DNA of 52,077 nucleotides from a virus: positions 1 through 52,077 of the IMG/VR virus record IMGVR_UViG_3300047586_000137. One strand, written 5' to 3'. The notes under the pieces were generated by a model that saw only the letters and a list, made by a program, of their open reading frames with translations, ran no database searches and was not told the DNA's origin. Shown piece after piece: positions 32,801 through 39,928 of the stretch. The translations under genes and the position numbers were made by a program. Position 1 is the first letter of the stretch, and each line of letters opens with the position of its first letter.

Positions 32801-33043
32801 ATGACGATCTTCCTGATAATGGTTGAGCGCACCGGGGATAGATATCCCGATTCCTATTGGACGTCGGAGGGCTCTGCAAATAGGCGGCTCATCTGGTTGC
32901 GTAAGACATGGGAAGCTACCGGTACTGCTGCCAGCACAACCAGGGCTGGCTTCAGAGGATTTCTGGCTGAGGCTAACCTGGAAAACGCAGAACTTCATAG
33001 CATGCCAGGGCGTCCCAAGAAGGCGGCCCCCGATGCCAGCTAG
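32801..33043 (+). CDS. Small hypothetical protein
   Basis: 80 residues starting right after the previous stop. Aromatic and basic (GDRYPDSYWTSEGSANRRLI), ending PGRPKKAAPDAS; the DNA for APDAS matches that in 32364-32375. Unknown function. Confidence 0.5.
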   Translation: MTIFLIMVERTGDRYPDSYWTSEGSANRRLIWLRKTWEATGTAASTTRAGFRGFLAEANLENAELHSMPGRPKKAAPDAS

Positions 33044-33061
33044 CGCAGCCGGAGGTTTCTG

Positions 33062-33274
33062 ATGGCCGCTAACTCAAAGACAAACTACGACCACGCACTG
33101 CACATCCTGGAGACGCTAGGGTTCTATGGAGAGCAAGCGGAGAGCCAAGCGTATGCTATATCAACATACTTAGAAATTTACGTGGTGGGTCCACGGGTTG
33201 CGGAATCAGAGAAAGGTAAGGCTGGCGCCATCCGCGAGTTCCCGCCGTCTCCCGGCCGCGAGGAGGGGAAGTAA
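33062..33274 (+). CDS. Small hypothetical protein
   Basis: 70 residues, GGAGG upstream. TNYDHALHILETLGFYGEQA, then a short strand. It ends PPSPGREEGK, the family-4 tail. Its stop overlaps the next ATG (TAATG). Confidence 0.5.
   Translation: MAANSKTNYDHALHILETLGFYGEQAESQAYAISTYLEIYVVGPRVAESEKGKAGAIREFPPSPGREEGK
33251..33265 (+). repeat. Gene-end repeat, family 4 (PGREE), copy 1
   Basis: CCCGGCCGCGAGGAG, identical at 33514-33528 and 33861-33875. It codes PGREE and carries GAGGAG, the ribosome site for the following gene. Confidence 0.9.
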
Positions 33275-33537
33275 TGGCAGCGCCTACGCTCGGCAGTAAT
33301 TGGCAGACTACTCTCCGGCTGTTAGAAAACGGTTGGGATTCCTACAACGGCAAGCCAATCACAGCAGCAGCCATTGAAACAGTTGAACGTTTCGCCGTTG
33401 TCCCATGCTCATCTGGAGGCTTGCAGTTGGAAGTGCACCGAAGGCATCTGGGTATAGAGATTGAGATTGGGCCGGATGGCAGAATCATGGGAGCGCTGTT
33501 TGAGGTCCAGCCACCCGGCCGCGAGGAGAAGAAGTGA
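33274..33537 (+). CDS. Conserved-looking small protein (WDSYNG motif)
   Basis: 87 residues. ENGWDSYNGKPITAAAIET, then SSGGLQLEVHRRHLGIEIEI and a terminal beta hairpin. I recall this WD-Y-G-PI and GGLQLE-EIEI pattern from phage and plasmid proteins of unknown function. It ends in the family-4 tail (PPGREEKK) and overlaps the next gene. Confidence 0.55.
   Translation: MAAPTLGSNWQTTLRLLENGWDSYNGKPITAAAIETVERFAVVPCSSGGLQLEVHRRHLGIEIEIGPDGRIMGALFEVQPPGREEKK
33514..33528 (+). repeat. Gene-end repeat, family 4 (PGREE), copy 2
   Basis: Identical 15 bases to 33251-33265, six bases before the next ATG (33534). Confidence 0.9.
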
Positions 33538-33887
33538 CACCAATTAAGCCAAAGATTATCTGTCTCTGTGGCTCAACTCGTTTTATCGAGACCTTCGCTG
33601 TTGAGACCTGGGAACTTGAGAGAGAAGGATTCATTGTCCTGGGATGTACACTACTTCCTTATTGGTACTGTCAAGTGCCCGACCATTTCGGCGAGGCGAC
33701 AGGCACAAAAGAGCAGTGTGATGAACTTCATTTGAGAAAAATCGACCTGGCCGACGAAGTGCTTGTGTTGAACATCCATGGATATATTGGGCACTCGACC
33801 AGGCGCGAGATTGACTATGCCATCGCCCACGGAAAGCCGGTGAGGTATCTGGAGGCGTCTCCCGGCCGCGAGGAGCCCGCGCCATGA
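33534..33887 (+). CDS. Nucleoside 2-deoxyribosyltransferase-like protein
   Basis: 117 residues. ICLCGSTRFIETF (9-21), HLRKIDLADEVLVLNIHGYI (66-85) and HSTRREIDYAIAHGKPVRYL fit the Rossmann-like deoxyribosyltransferase fold. Glu92 in STRREIDYA occupies the family's catalytic-glutamate position. Such enzymes exchange or remove nucleobases from deoxynucleosides. In a phage this could recycle nucleotides or act on modified or signalling nucleotides. It ends in the family-4 tail. Confidence 0.7.
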   Translation: MTPIKPKIICLCGSTRFIETFAVETWELEREGFIVLGCTLLPYWYCQVPDHFGEATGTKEQCDELHLRKIDLADEVLVLNIHGYIGHSTRREIDYAIAHGKPVRYLEASPGREEPAP

Positions 33888-33889
33888 CC
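33861..33889 (+). repeat. Gene-end repeat, family 4, copy 3, with extended junction
   Basis: CCCGGCCGCGAGGAG (33861-33875), continued by a junction of which 20 bases (33870-33889, GAGGAGCCCGCGCCATGACC) recur at 34182-34201, including the start codon of the following gene. Confidence 0.9.
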
Positions 33890-34183
33890 TCGAAGATTGA
33901 GGGGCAAGACATGAGAGAAAAGCTCAGAGAGCTTAGAGTGGTCTGCGATGAAGCCCTAGAGTCACTTTATCAACGCAGGTACGGCATTGGGGGGGGCGTT
34001 AATTGGGGCGATCTCACCTGCGTTGAGGCTCGGCATATCGTCACAGATTCGGAGGAAGATGACGAGTTCTACGAGGTTTTAGTGGAAGAGGTTGCGCCGG
34101 AAGCTCAGGCATTCCAGACGGCGCTAGTAGTCGAGCTTGAACGACGCGGATGGATGAATGTGCATGTGCAGACTGAATGGTGA
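33884..34183 (+). CDS. Small acidic hypothetical protein
   Basis: 99 residues, start in the repeated junction (ATGA overlap). Acidic, helical (LRELRVVCDEALESLYQRRY; DSEEDDEFYEVLVEEVAPEA). No family recognised. Confidence 0.55.
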   Translation: MTSKIEGQDMREKLRELRVVCDEALESLYQRRYGIGGGVNWGDLTCVEARHIVTDSEEDDEFYEVLVEEVAPEAQAFQTALVVELERRGWMNVHVQTEW

Positions 34184-34278
34184 GGAGCCCGCGCCATGAC
34201 CCGCGCCGAGAGGGAACGATGAAGCCGGAGTAGATCCGGCAACTGGAAACGATCAAGTTGGATTAAGAAAGGGAAACC
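34182..34278 (+). pseudogene. Junction repeat followed by broken mini-frames
   Basis: The 20-base junction (34182-34201) gives an ATG at 34196 that reads only eight codons (MTRAERER) before TGA. The ATG overlapping it reads four more codons to TAG. The rest to 34278 is open in no useful frame, ending in AAGAAAGGGAAACC, the ribosome site of the next gene. It looks like the start of a gene whose body was lost. Confidence 0.5.
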
Positions 34279-34458
34279 GTGAAGAAAAAGAGTGTATTGC
34301 CCAAGCGGATTTTCATCACCCTGCAAGACCCTGGCCCAGACCAGTTTCTTATCGCCCATGAAGACTCAAGGGGGTTGGAGGATGGGATCATCGTCGGAAT
34401 CTACGAATTGGTCGAAATAAAGAAGCAGCGAGTCACAGAAGAATTGGTCAAGCTTTAA
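34279..34458 (+). CDS. 59-residue conserved-looking phage protein
   Basis: GTG start with AAAGGG upstream. LPKRIFITLQDPGPDQFLIA, then EDGIIVGIYELVEIKKQRVT: a short all-beta protein of a kind common in phages (predicted K-R-I-F-I-T start, G-x-Y-x-L-V-E-x-K end). Function unknown. I judge it real from the ribosome site and pattern. Confidence 0.6.
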   Translation: MKKKSVLPKRIFITLQDPGPDQFLIAHEDSRGLEDGIIVGIYELVEIKKQRVTEELVKL

Positions 34459-34467
34459 CGAGGCGCC

Positions 34468-34617
34468 ATGACCCGCGTCGGCCAGGAGAACGGACCCGAA
34501 GAGGATGAAGGCCGTTGCCCTTGCTGGGAACAATCGAAGGGCATCAAGGGCGAGATTGAGATTGCGGTCCTGTTGGGAATTCCAGTGCAATACGTCAGCT
34601 ATACGGAGGGCGCATGA
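34468..34617 (+). CDS. 49-residue hypothetical protein
   Basis: ATG at 34468 in GCGCCATGACC, a partial copy of the junction repeat. MTRVGQENGPEEDEGRCPCW, then helical. The stop overlaps ATG 34614. Its opening MTR is shared with the broken frame at 34196. Confidence 0.5.
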   Translation: MTRVGQENGPEEDEGRCPCWEQSKGIKGEIEIAVLLGIPVQYVSYTEGA

Positions 34618-34665
34618 CCCAGCCGCTCCAACTCGGGCCTAGCTTCGCGGCTTGCAGCGCGGCAA

Positions 34666-34929
34666 ATGCGCCCGCAGATCGCGTGCGCCAAACTGTACGC
34701 CGCACTTCGAGCAGGGCCGCAACCGCTTCGTGTATTGCCGGCACGCGGCTGCCAGAGACTCGGCGTCCGGGCGCTGTGGGAACGGATGCGCTGGTCGTTC
34801 GCGGTCGACTACCAGGCTGGCGAATACAAGCTGAACGATCATTTCCCGAGCCGTTACGCGCGGCTGATCGCGGAACGGGAACCGGATCTGGCGAGGATGT
34901 TTGAAGTCAGGGAGCTGCGCGCGGAATGA
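34666..34929 (+). CDS. Conserved-looking phage protein (LWERMRW motif)
   Basis: 87 residues from ATG 34666. RLGVRALWERMRWSFAVDYQ and LNDHFPSRYARLIAEREPDL resemble a small phage protein family I recall but cannot name (RG..RxG-x-x-x-LWE-x-x-RW and YARLI-x-x-EP-x-L). The stop overlaps the initiator gene's ATG (34926). The start is uncertain: ATG 34614, which overlaps the preceding stop, lies in another frame, so a short N-terminal part may have been separated by a frameshift. Confidence 0.6.
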   Translation: MRPQIACAKLYAALRAGPQPLRVLPARGCQRLGVRALWERMRWSFAVDYQAGEYKLNDHFPSRYARLIAEREPDLARMFEVRELRAE

Positions 34930-35975
34930 GCACATGGAGATGCCCAGATTGCAGTCTTATCAATGCCGAAACTTGGGCATATTGCCCGGCCTGTTCGGAG
35001 CCGCGGCCCATCGAGAAAACGGAAAACCTGACAACTGGGTACATCCGGCTCTATCGCAGCGTCCAGGACAATCCAATCTGGCAGCATCCCGACTATCTAA
35101 GAATCTGGCTGTATTTGTTGCTCAACGCCAGTTGGAAGGATCGCCTTTTGCTTGATGGAACGCCCGTTCAGAGAGGTTCACTGCTGACCGGTCGGATGAA
35201 GCTCGCACGCGAAACGGCGACCGGTGAACAAGTCATACGTAATTGTTTGGCAAAACTCGAAGCAACCAGGATGATAACCACGCAACCAACCAAGCAGGGA
35301 ACGCTCATAAGTATCATAAACTACAACATATACCAGTCGGGCGACGGCATGGAAGAACCAGGGGAGCAACCAGCAGAAGAACCAACAGGCTCAAAAGATC
35401 AACTTAAACCGCTTAACCAGCAACCAACCGACAACCAGCCGACAACCACCAGCCAACCAACCAACGAAACAACCAACGCGCAAAATAGAATAAATACAGT
35501 AGATACAATAAGTTCGGGCGGTCTCTTGGATGATGCGCAACCAACAACACAACCAACGAACCAACCATCGATTATAACAGATTTTCCACAGCAAACAACC
35601 ACAAGTAAAGAAACAATAAACAAGAAACAAGAAGAGAGAGAGTGTGTGGGTGTTTGTGGGTTCGTAACGCGCGCGCTTCCAATTTCGCCGAATCTACCAC
35701 CGCCAGAGGACCTCGAATCCAGACTCATCAAGATTGCCGAAGATGCACCAAACCAGCAGGACTACCAGAAGGGCGTGGACCTGGCGGCGCAGACGGTGAT
35801 TTCGGCCAGCGATCCGATCCGTGCGCTCGAAACCATGGAGCGCACGATCCCCGGCTGGTGGCTCGCCATGCTCGAGGGCCGCGCTCGGTCAAAATGCCTC
35901 CGGTATGTGATCCAGGACGGCGATTGGATGCGCGACCCGCCGGCGCCGAAGCGCAGCATCATGGACGATCTCTGA
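34926..35975 (+). CDS. Replication initiator/organiser with RanBP2-type zinc finger
   Basis: 349 residues, start in an ATGA overlap. Residues 4-23 match the RanBP2-type finger exactly: W4, C6, C9, N13, C20, C23 (WRCPDCSLINAETWAYCPAC). Residues 38-130 resemble the winged-helix domain of phage replisome organisers (GYIRLYRSVQDNPIWQHPDY; RGSLLTGRMKLARETATGEQ). A 110-residue Gln/Thr/Pro/Asn-rich linker, coded by CAACCAAC repeats, leads to a helical C-terminal domain (260-349) that may bind a host helicase loader. No helicase or polymerase is encoded, so it probably recruits the host's. Confidence 0.75.
   Translation: MSTWRCPDCSLINAETWAYCPACSEPRPIEKTENLTTGYIRLYRSVQDNPIWQHPDYLRIWLYLLLNASWKDRLLLDGTPVQRGSLLTGRMKLARETATGEQVIRNCLAKLEATRMITTQPTKQGTLISIINYNIYQSGDGMEEPGEQPAEEPTGSKDQLKPLNQQPTDNQPTTTSQPTNETTNAQNRINTVDTISSGGLLDDAQPTTQPTNQPSIITDFPQQTTTSKETINKKQEERECVGVCGFVTRALPISPNLPPPEDLESRLIKIAEDAPNQQDYQKGVDLAAQTVISASDPIRALETMERTIPGWWLAMLEGRARSKCLRYVIQDGDWMRDPPAPKRSIMDDL
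35280..35650 (+). other. Candidate replication origin within the initiator gene
   Basis: A markedly A-rich stretch with about ten copies of CAACCAAC or close variants (e.g. around 35282, 35421, 35452, 35470, 35537, 35551, 35558), followed by an AT-rich run from 35573 and a purine-rich run (AAACAAGAAGAGAGAGAG). In lambda the origin lies inside gene O with iterons and an adjacent AT-rich region, and the layout here is similar. Confidence 0.4.
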
Positions 35976-35982
35976 GGGAATC

Positions 35983-36366
35983 ATGCCAATTTCACACGCA
36001 TTCGCGAAAGCGCAAATCGTTCGGCTCAACGGAACGGTGGATTATCACTTCCGGACCCAGGATGGCGGCGCTGGGCTCAAGGAACTCATCAGCACCCTCG
36101 AGCTCCACGTTGGTACTGAAGGGCAAGCCCAGGCAACTATCAGCCGCTGCCTCGAAGCCAGCCCGCGCTGCCCGAGCGTGTTCGAGTTGATCGAAATGGC
36201 GATTGCGGTGAAGGCGGACGCGACGCGGCCGCGGCAATACACCGGCTGCACGCGCTGCAACGGCGCCGGCTTTGAAGTCTGGCAGAACCGCGACGGCGCG
36301 TGGGTGGGCCGGCGTTGCGCCTGCCAGCCGCCGATTGAGGCGAAAGCAAAGACCCATGGCGACTGA
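35983..36366 (+). CDS. Small zinc-binding protein downstream of the initiator
   Basis: 127 residues. Helical N-terminal two thirds (SHAFAKAQIVRLNGTV; LKELISTLELHVGTEGQAQA). The C-terminal CTRCNGAGFEVW and RRCACQ give a DnaJ-like four-Cys site. The position after the initiator suggests a replication accessory role. It overlaps the following HTH gene by 11 bases. Confidence 0.6.
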   Translation: MPISHAFAKAQIVRLNGTVDYHFRTQDGGAGLKELISTLELHVGTEGQAQATISRCLEASPRCPSVFELIEMAIAVKADATRPRQYTGCTRCNGAGFEVWQNRDGAWVGRRCACQPPIEAKAKTHGD

Positions 36367-36577
36367 ACCTCTCGAAACTCGCACCGTGAAGGAAACGGCC
36401 CATTTCCTCGGCCGCAGCGAGAAGACGATCCGGCGTGCGCTTCACAAGAAATCCATCGACGGAATCCTGATCGGACGGGAGTGGTGCGTCTACTTCCGGG
36501 ATGGTAAACCGGTCGAATTGCGGCGCGGGAAGTCTCGAACTCCTCATGTTTTGATGGGCCAACATAGGCCAGCATAG
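36356..36577 (+). CDS. Small HTH (excisionase/MerR-like) protein
   Basis: 73 residues from ATG 36356. TRTVKETAHFLGRSEKTIRR and a following wing (GILIGREWCVYF) match the HTH_17 type of DNA-binding protein. It sits at the end of the replication block just before packaging, so it may regulate late genes or be a second excisionase candidate. Confidence 0.7.
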   Translation: MATEPLETRTVKETAHFLGRSEKTIRRALHKKSIDGILIGREWCVYFRDGKPVELRRGKSRTPHVLMGQHRPA

Positions 36578-36633
36578 CCCTGTTAGGGACAAGTCAGCCT
36601 CAATCTGCCTTATTTGCCTTAATCTATGAGCGG

Positions 36634-37035
36634 ATGGTTACAGCGGCACTGCCGCTCATCCCGCGCGCGTCCCGCGAACCCGGGCGGCGGAACGATTTGC
36701 CATCTGCATCGGCCTCACACGACGTGTCACCAACACAAGCCCAAGAGCTACTCGCCAGCCCCCAGCACCGCGCGTTGCCGGTGAAGCTCATCGTGGGTGG
36801 CAGGCTCGACGGCACTCTGACAGCGCTTCAGGCAGGCCTGCTGCTGGCATCAAACCCTGATCGCTACCGGCCGATCCCTCGCGGGACGCGCGTCTGCAAG
36901 CTGATCGATCGTCTGGCGCCGACGCCGCTGAGCCGGCCGACGTGGGCATGCTGCTGGCGCACCGCAGAAGCGGCCGTATTGCCGCCAACGCTGGAGTGGC
37001 TGCGGAGTGTAGGGTATGGCGCGGCGACGTCGTAG
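36634..37035 (+). CDS. Uncertain open frame before the terminase genes
   Basis: 133 residues. Segments such as SPTQAQELLASPQHRALPVK and DGTLTALQAGLLLAS look protein-like, but the ends are low in complexity and no ribosome site is evident. A competing ATG at 36626 opens another frame of 52 codons. It may be a real late regulator or GC-driven chance. Confidence 0.35.
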   Translation: MVTAALPLIPRASREPGRRNDLPSASASHDVSPTQAQELLASPQHRALPVKLIVGGRLDGTLTALQAGLLLASNPDRYRPIPRGTRVCKLIDRLAPTPLSRPTWACCWRTAEAAVLPPTLEWLRSVGYGAATS

Positions 37036-37232
37036 CGGGCAACGTGGCGCAGCGGCGGGGCTCTTTACCCGAGGATGGGCGCCTGGGTTTGGCGGGTCCT
37101 TCCTGGCCAAAAATCGCGGGCGGGTAAAATGATTGCAGCGGAGGGGTAGTCTGCGATATTGACGTGGCTTTGACTGGCCCGGTTTCAAGCCCAAGCATTT
37201 CAATCGCCTAGCGACGGGTCAGATGTTTACGA
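37036..37232. other. Non-coding region upstream of terminase; candidate cos region
   Basis: 197 bases without a convincing gene directly before the Nu1-like gene, the position of cos in lambda. It contains a GC-rich run joined to an AT stretch (TCGCGGGCGGGTAAAATGA) and a short hairpin (CGCC, seven bases, GGCG). Two TTGAC hexamers occur near 37160 and 37172, but no good -10 box follows at the right distance. A tRNA-like opening near 37040 does not fold. Confidence 0.35.
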
Positions 37233-37769
37233 ATGCCAGCCGTACCAAAGGATCTAATATCCATCCCGGGCCTCGCCCGCGAGTGGAATTGCACGCGCCA
37301 GAATGCTTGGGCAAGCCTGAAACGCTGGGCGGTGAAAAGCTACGGCGGCCTCGTGAGCCGGGCGCAGGCTGAATCGGCGAAGGCTCGATTATCTGACCCG
37401 AAACAGGCCGAGAAGGCTGCGAAGCAATGGAAGAAATCGGGATCGGCGCCAGTTCCCGCGGAGCCTCCCGCAGCCGATGGCCAAGACCAGCAACTGACGC
37501 GATCCGAGGCCGAGCGGCAGCGGGCTTGGATTCAAATTGAGCGCGAGCGTATCAGTCTGGAGAAAGAAAAAAAGGCGCTGATCCCCGCCGCCGAGGTGGA
37601 ATCCGAATGGGCCTTAACCTGCACGATGATCCGCGATGCGATGCTTTCATTGCCGACGAAACTCTGCGGGCGCCTGGCGGCGATGACAGATGAGCCGGAG
37701 ATCACGAGATATCTGAGAACTGAGATCAGATCGGAACTGGTTAAACTCTCAAGGCAATTGGATGGGTAG
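37233..37769 (+). CDS. Terminase small subunit (Nu1-like)
   Basis: 178 residues. The N-terminal helix-turn-helix (ISIPGLAREWNCTRQNAWAS) would bind cos DNA. A charged coiled region (RQRAWIQIERERISLEKEKK) leads to a C-terminal helix (LRTEIRSELVKLSRQLDG) that should contact the large subunit, as in lambda Nu1. It overlaps the large-subunit gene by eight bases. Family call from layout, position and motifs. Confidence 0.8.
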   Translation: MPAVPKDLISIPGLAREWNCTRQNAWASLKRWAVKSYGGLVSRAQAESAKARLSDPKQAEKAAKQWKKSGSAPVPAEPPAADGQDQQLTRSEAERQRAWIQIERERISLEKEKKALIPAAEVESEWALTCTMIRDAMLSLPTKLCGRLAAMTDEPEITRYLRTEIRSELVKLSRQLDG

Positions 37770-39681
37770 GTTGCGGCGCGTGGCGTCGCGGGCGCTGACG
37801 CCGCCGCGGGAAATCACGCCGGCCGAATGGGTTGAAGAGTACCTCCGGCTGAGTCCGGAGAATTCATCGCGGCCCGGCCGGGTAACGTTGGACCCATTTC
37901 AGCGCGAGCCGCTGGAGTGCTTGGGACCCTTGCAGCCCTGCCGTCGCATAGTCCTATTGTGCGGTTCGCAGTTGATGAAAACCTTCATCATCCAGGCGAC
38001 CGTAGCATATGCGATTGACGTAGAACAGGGGCCGATCATCATTGGCGAACCGAGGGACAAGGACGCGAAGGCCTTTGCGATTGACCGGCTGGACCCGATG
38101 CTGCGCGACACGCCGCAACTTGTCGGCAAGGTTGTAGCGAAAAAGAGCCGCGAGGCTGGAAATACTCAGGAGTTCAAGAAGTTCGTCGGTGGGTCGATCA
38201 CGATTACAGGTGCGCAGAGCCCCGAGAATTTCGCGATACGGGCGAGCCGCTGGTTGTTCCTAGATGAAGTGGACCGCTATCCGCCTTCAGCCGGCAAGGA
38301 AGGCAATCCGATTGAGCTCGCCCGCCAGCGCCAGACGACATACGATAACCGGAAAGAGTTGATCTGCTCGACGCCCACGATCCAGGGCCAGAGCATGATC
38401 GAGCGAGAGTACGCGGAATCGGATCAGCGCGAATGGTTCCTCCCATGTCCTGACTGTCGCCACATGCAAACGCTGCGTTGGGGCAGCGACGGGCAGCCCG
38501 GCGGCGTGCGGTGGGGTGAGCACGGCGAAGTGATGATCGCCCCGTCCGAGGCTCACTACGAATGCGCGGAATGCCGTGCCTGGATCCCGCATTTCAAGAA
38601 AGCGTGGATGAATGCGCGGGGCGAATGGCGCCCACAGAATCCGGCCGGCAAGTTTCCGGGGTTTCGCGCGAATCAACTCATCAGCCCGCGCAAGAGTTGG
38701 GGTGAAATAGCCGAGCAATTTCTGAGAGCCAAGGACAGTCGCGAGGACCTGATCGTATTCGTGAATACCGTGCTTGCCGAATGTTGGCAGGAAAAAGGCG
38801 ATGCCCCGGATTGGGAGAAGCTGCAGAGCCGCGCCGAAGACTATCCGCTGGGGATCGTCCCAGCCGGCGCCGCGATGCTCACGGCAGGCGTCGACGTCCA
38901 GAAGGATTGGGTTGAAGGCTGGGTAAGGGCTTGGGGCGCGCGCCGCCAGTCTTGGGTTGTCGACCACATCTACATTTTGGGACGCTTTACGGATCTGGCG
39001 ACGCGCACCCAACTCGACGTGGCTCTTGATCGGAGTTATCCGCATGCCTTCGGCGCGGAGATGCAAATCGCACAGACGGCGATCGATTCGGGCTATTACA
39101 CGACGGATGTCTATCAGTGGGTCCGGACCAAGGCCGCGGCGTGGGTAATGGCCGTCAAGGGCATAACGAGCGGCGCGACGCTACTCGGGCAACCTTCCGC
39201 CGCGGAGATAACGGTCGGCGGCAGAAAACTGAAGGCGGGGATCAAGCTTTGGCCGGTCAACGTGAACATCGCCAAAGCTGAACTCTATGGCTGGCTGCGC
39301 TCGGATCGGCCGGAGGAAGGCGCAGAGTATCCCTCTGGCTGGGTTCATTTCTCACGCGAGTTGAACGACGAGTTCTATAAACAACTCACGGCCGAGCAGT
39401 TTGTCACGCGCATCGTAAAGGGTTACAAGCGCGGGGAATGGGTCAAGACGCGAGATCGCAATGAAGCGCTGGATAGTTTCGGAAGCTACGCCCGAGCGGC
39501 TGCCGAACGGCTCGGTATCTCGCGCATGACGGATCGCCATTGGGAACGTCTGGTGGCGCAACTTGAGGCAGCCGGAAAGGCCTTGACCGAAGACCAGACG
39601 CAGAGGGGAGCCTCGCAGGCTCAGCAGCCTGCGCAACTTGCGCAACCGCAGCACCGCAAGCTGCAGATAAGGATGCACTGA
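37762..39681 (+). CDS. Terminase large subunit (GpA family)
   Basis: 639 residues, close to lambda gpA's length. Walker-A-type loop GSQLMKT (68-74), Walker B WLFLDEVDRY with Asp168 and Glu169, and coupling-type motif CSTPT (202-206). CPDC (229-232) and CAEC (268-271) form the zinc ribbon seen in many GpA proteins. The nuclease domain starts at AGVDVQKDW with Asp378. It pumps DNA into the prohead and cuts at cos. GpA-type enzymes imply cos packaging rather than headful. Confidence 0.93.
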   Translation: MGRLRRVASRALTPPREITPAEWVEEYLRLSPENSSRPGRVTLDPFQREPLECLGPLQPCRRIVLLCGSQLMKTFIIQATVAYAIDVEQGPIIIGEPRDKDAKAFAIDRLDPMLRDTPQLVGKVVAKKSREAGNTQEFKKFVGGSITITGAQSPENFAIRASRWLFLDEVDRYPPSAGKEGNPIELARQRQTTYDNRKELICSTPTIQGQSMIEREYAESDQREWFLPCPDCRHMQTLRWGSDGQPGGVRWGEHGEVMIAPSEAHYECAECRAWIPHFKKAWMNARGEWRPQNPAGKFPGFRANQLISPRKSWGEIAEQFLRAKDSREDLIVFVNTVLAECWQEKGDAPDWEKLQSRAEDYPLGIVPAGAAMLTAGVDVQKDWVEGWVRAWGARRQSWVVDHIYILGRFTDLATRTQLDVALDRSYPHAFGAEMQIAQTAIDSGYYTTDVYQWVRTKAAAWVMAVKGITSGATLLGQPSAAEITVGGRKLKAGIKLWPVNVNIAKAELYGWLRSDRPEEGAEYPSGWVHFSRELNDEFYKQLTAEQFVTRIVKGYKRGEWVKTRDRNEALDSFGSYARAAAERLGISRMTDRHWERLVAQLEAAGKALTEDQTQRGASQAQQPAQLAQPQHRKLQIRMH

Positions 39682-39926
39682 TGGCCTACACAACCGCGCA
39701 GATCGATGCCGTCGTTGCGACGCTGGAAGGTTCGCTTGGCCAGGGCGTGGCGGAAGTGAATTTCGATGGTCACCACCTGAAGTACAGCACGGCGGCCGAG
39801 ATCCGCCAGAAGATCGCATATTTCAACTCGCTGCGCGCGGAGGCGAGCGATGCACCGGCGACACCCAAGCCGCGGGTGCGCACATTTCTGATGTATGGCG
39901 GGAACGGAATCGGAGTCGGGGGCTAG
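39681..39926 (+). CDS. gpW-like head-tail joining protein
   Basis: 81 residues, start overlapping the terminase stop (TGATG). AYTTAQIDAVVATLEGSLGQ, a beta hairpin (VAEVNFDGHHLKY) and STAAEIRQKIAYFNSLR match the gpW order helix, hairpin, helix. gpW is needed to join tails to filled heads. It lies between terminase and portal as in lambda. Confidence 0.8.
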   Translation: MAYTTAQIDAVVATLEGSLGQGVAEVNFDGHHLKYSTAAEIRQKIAYFNSLRAEASDAPATPKPRVRTFLMYGGNGIGVGG

Positions 39927-39928
39927 AC

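Noticed and set aside
34639-34935. Leftward frame with a zinc-finger-like CSKCG motif
   Set aside because: It lies opposite a rightward gene whose stop overlaps the next start; no ribosome site and no leftward neighbours.
37036-37110. tRNA-like opening (GCGGGC, then GTGGCGCAGCGG)
   Set aside because: No matching 3' acceptor strand or T-arm (GTTCGAATC type), and the anticodon-arm candidate has an eight-base loop.
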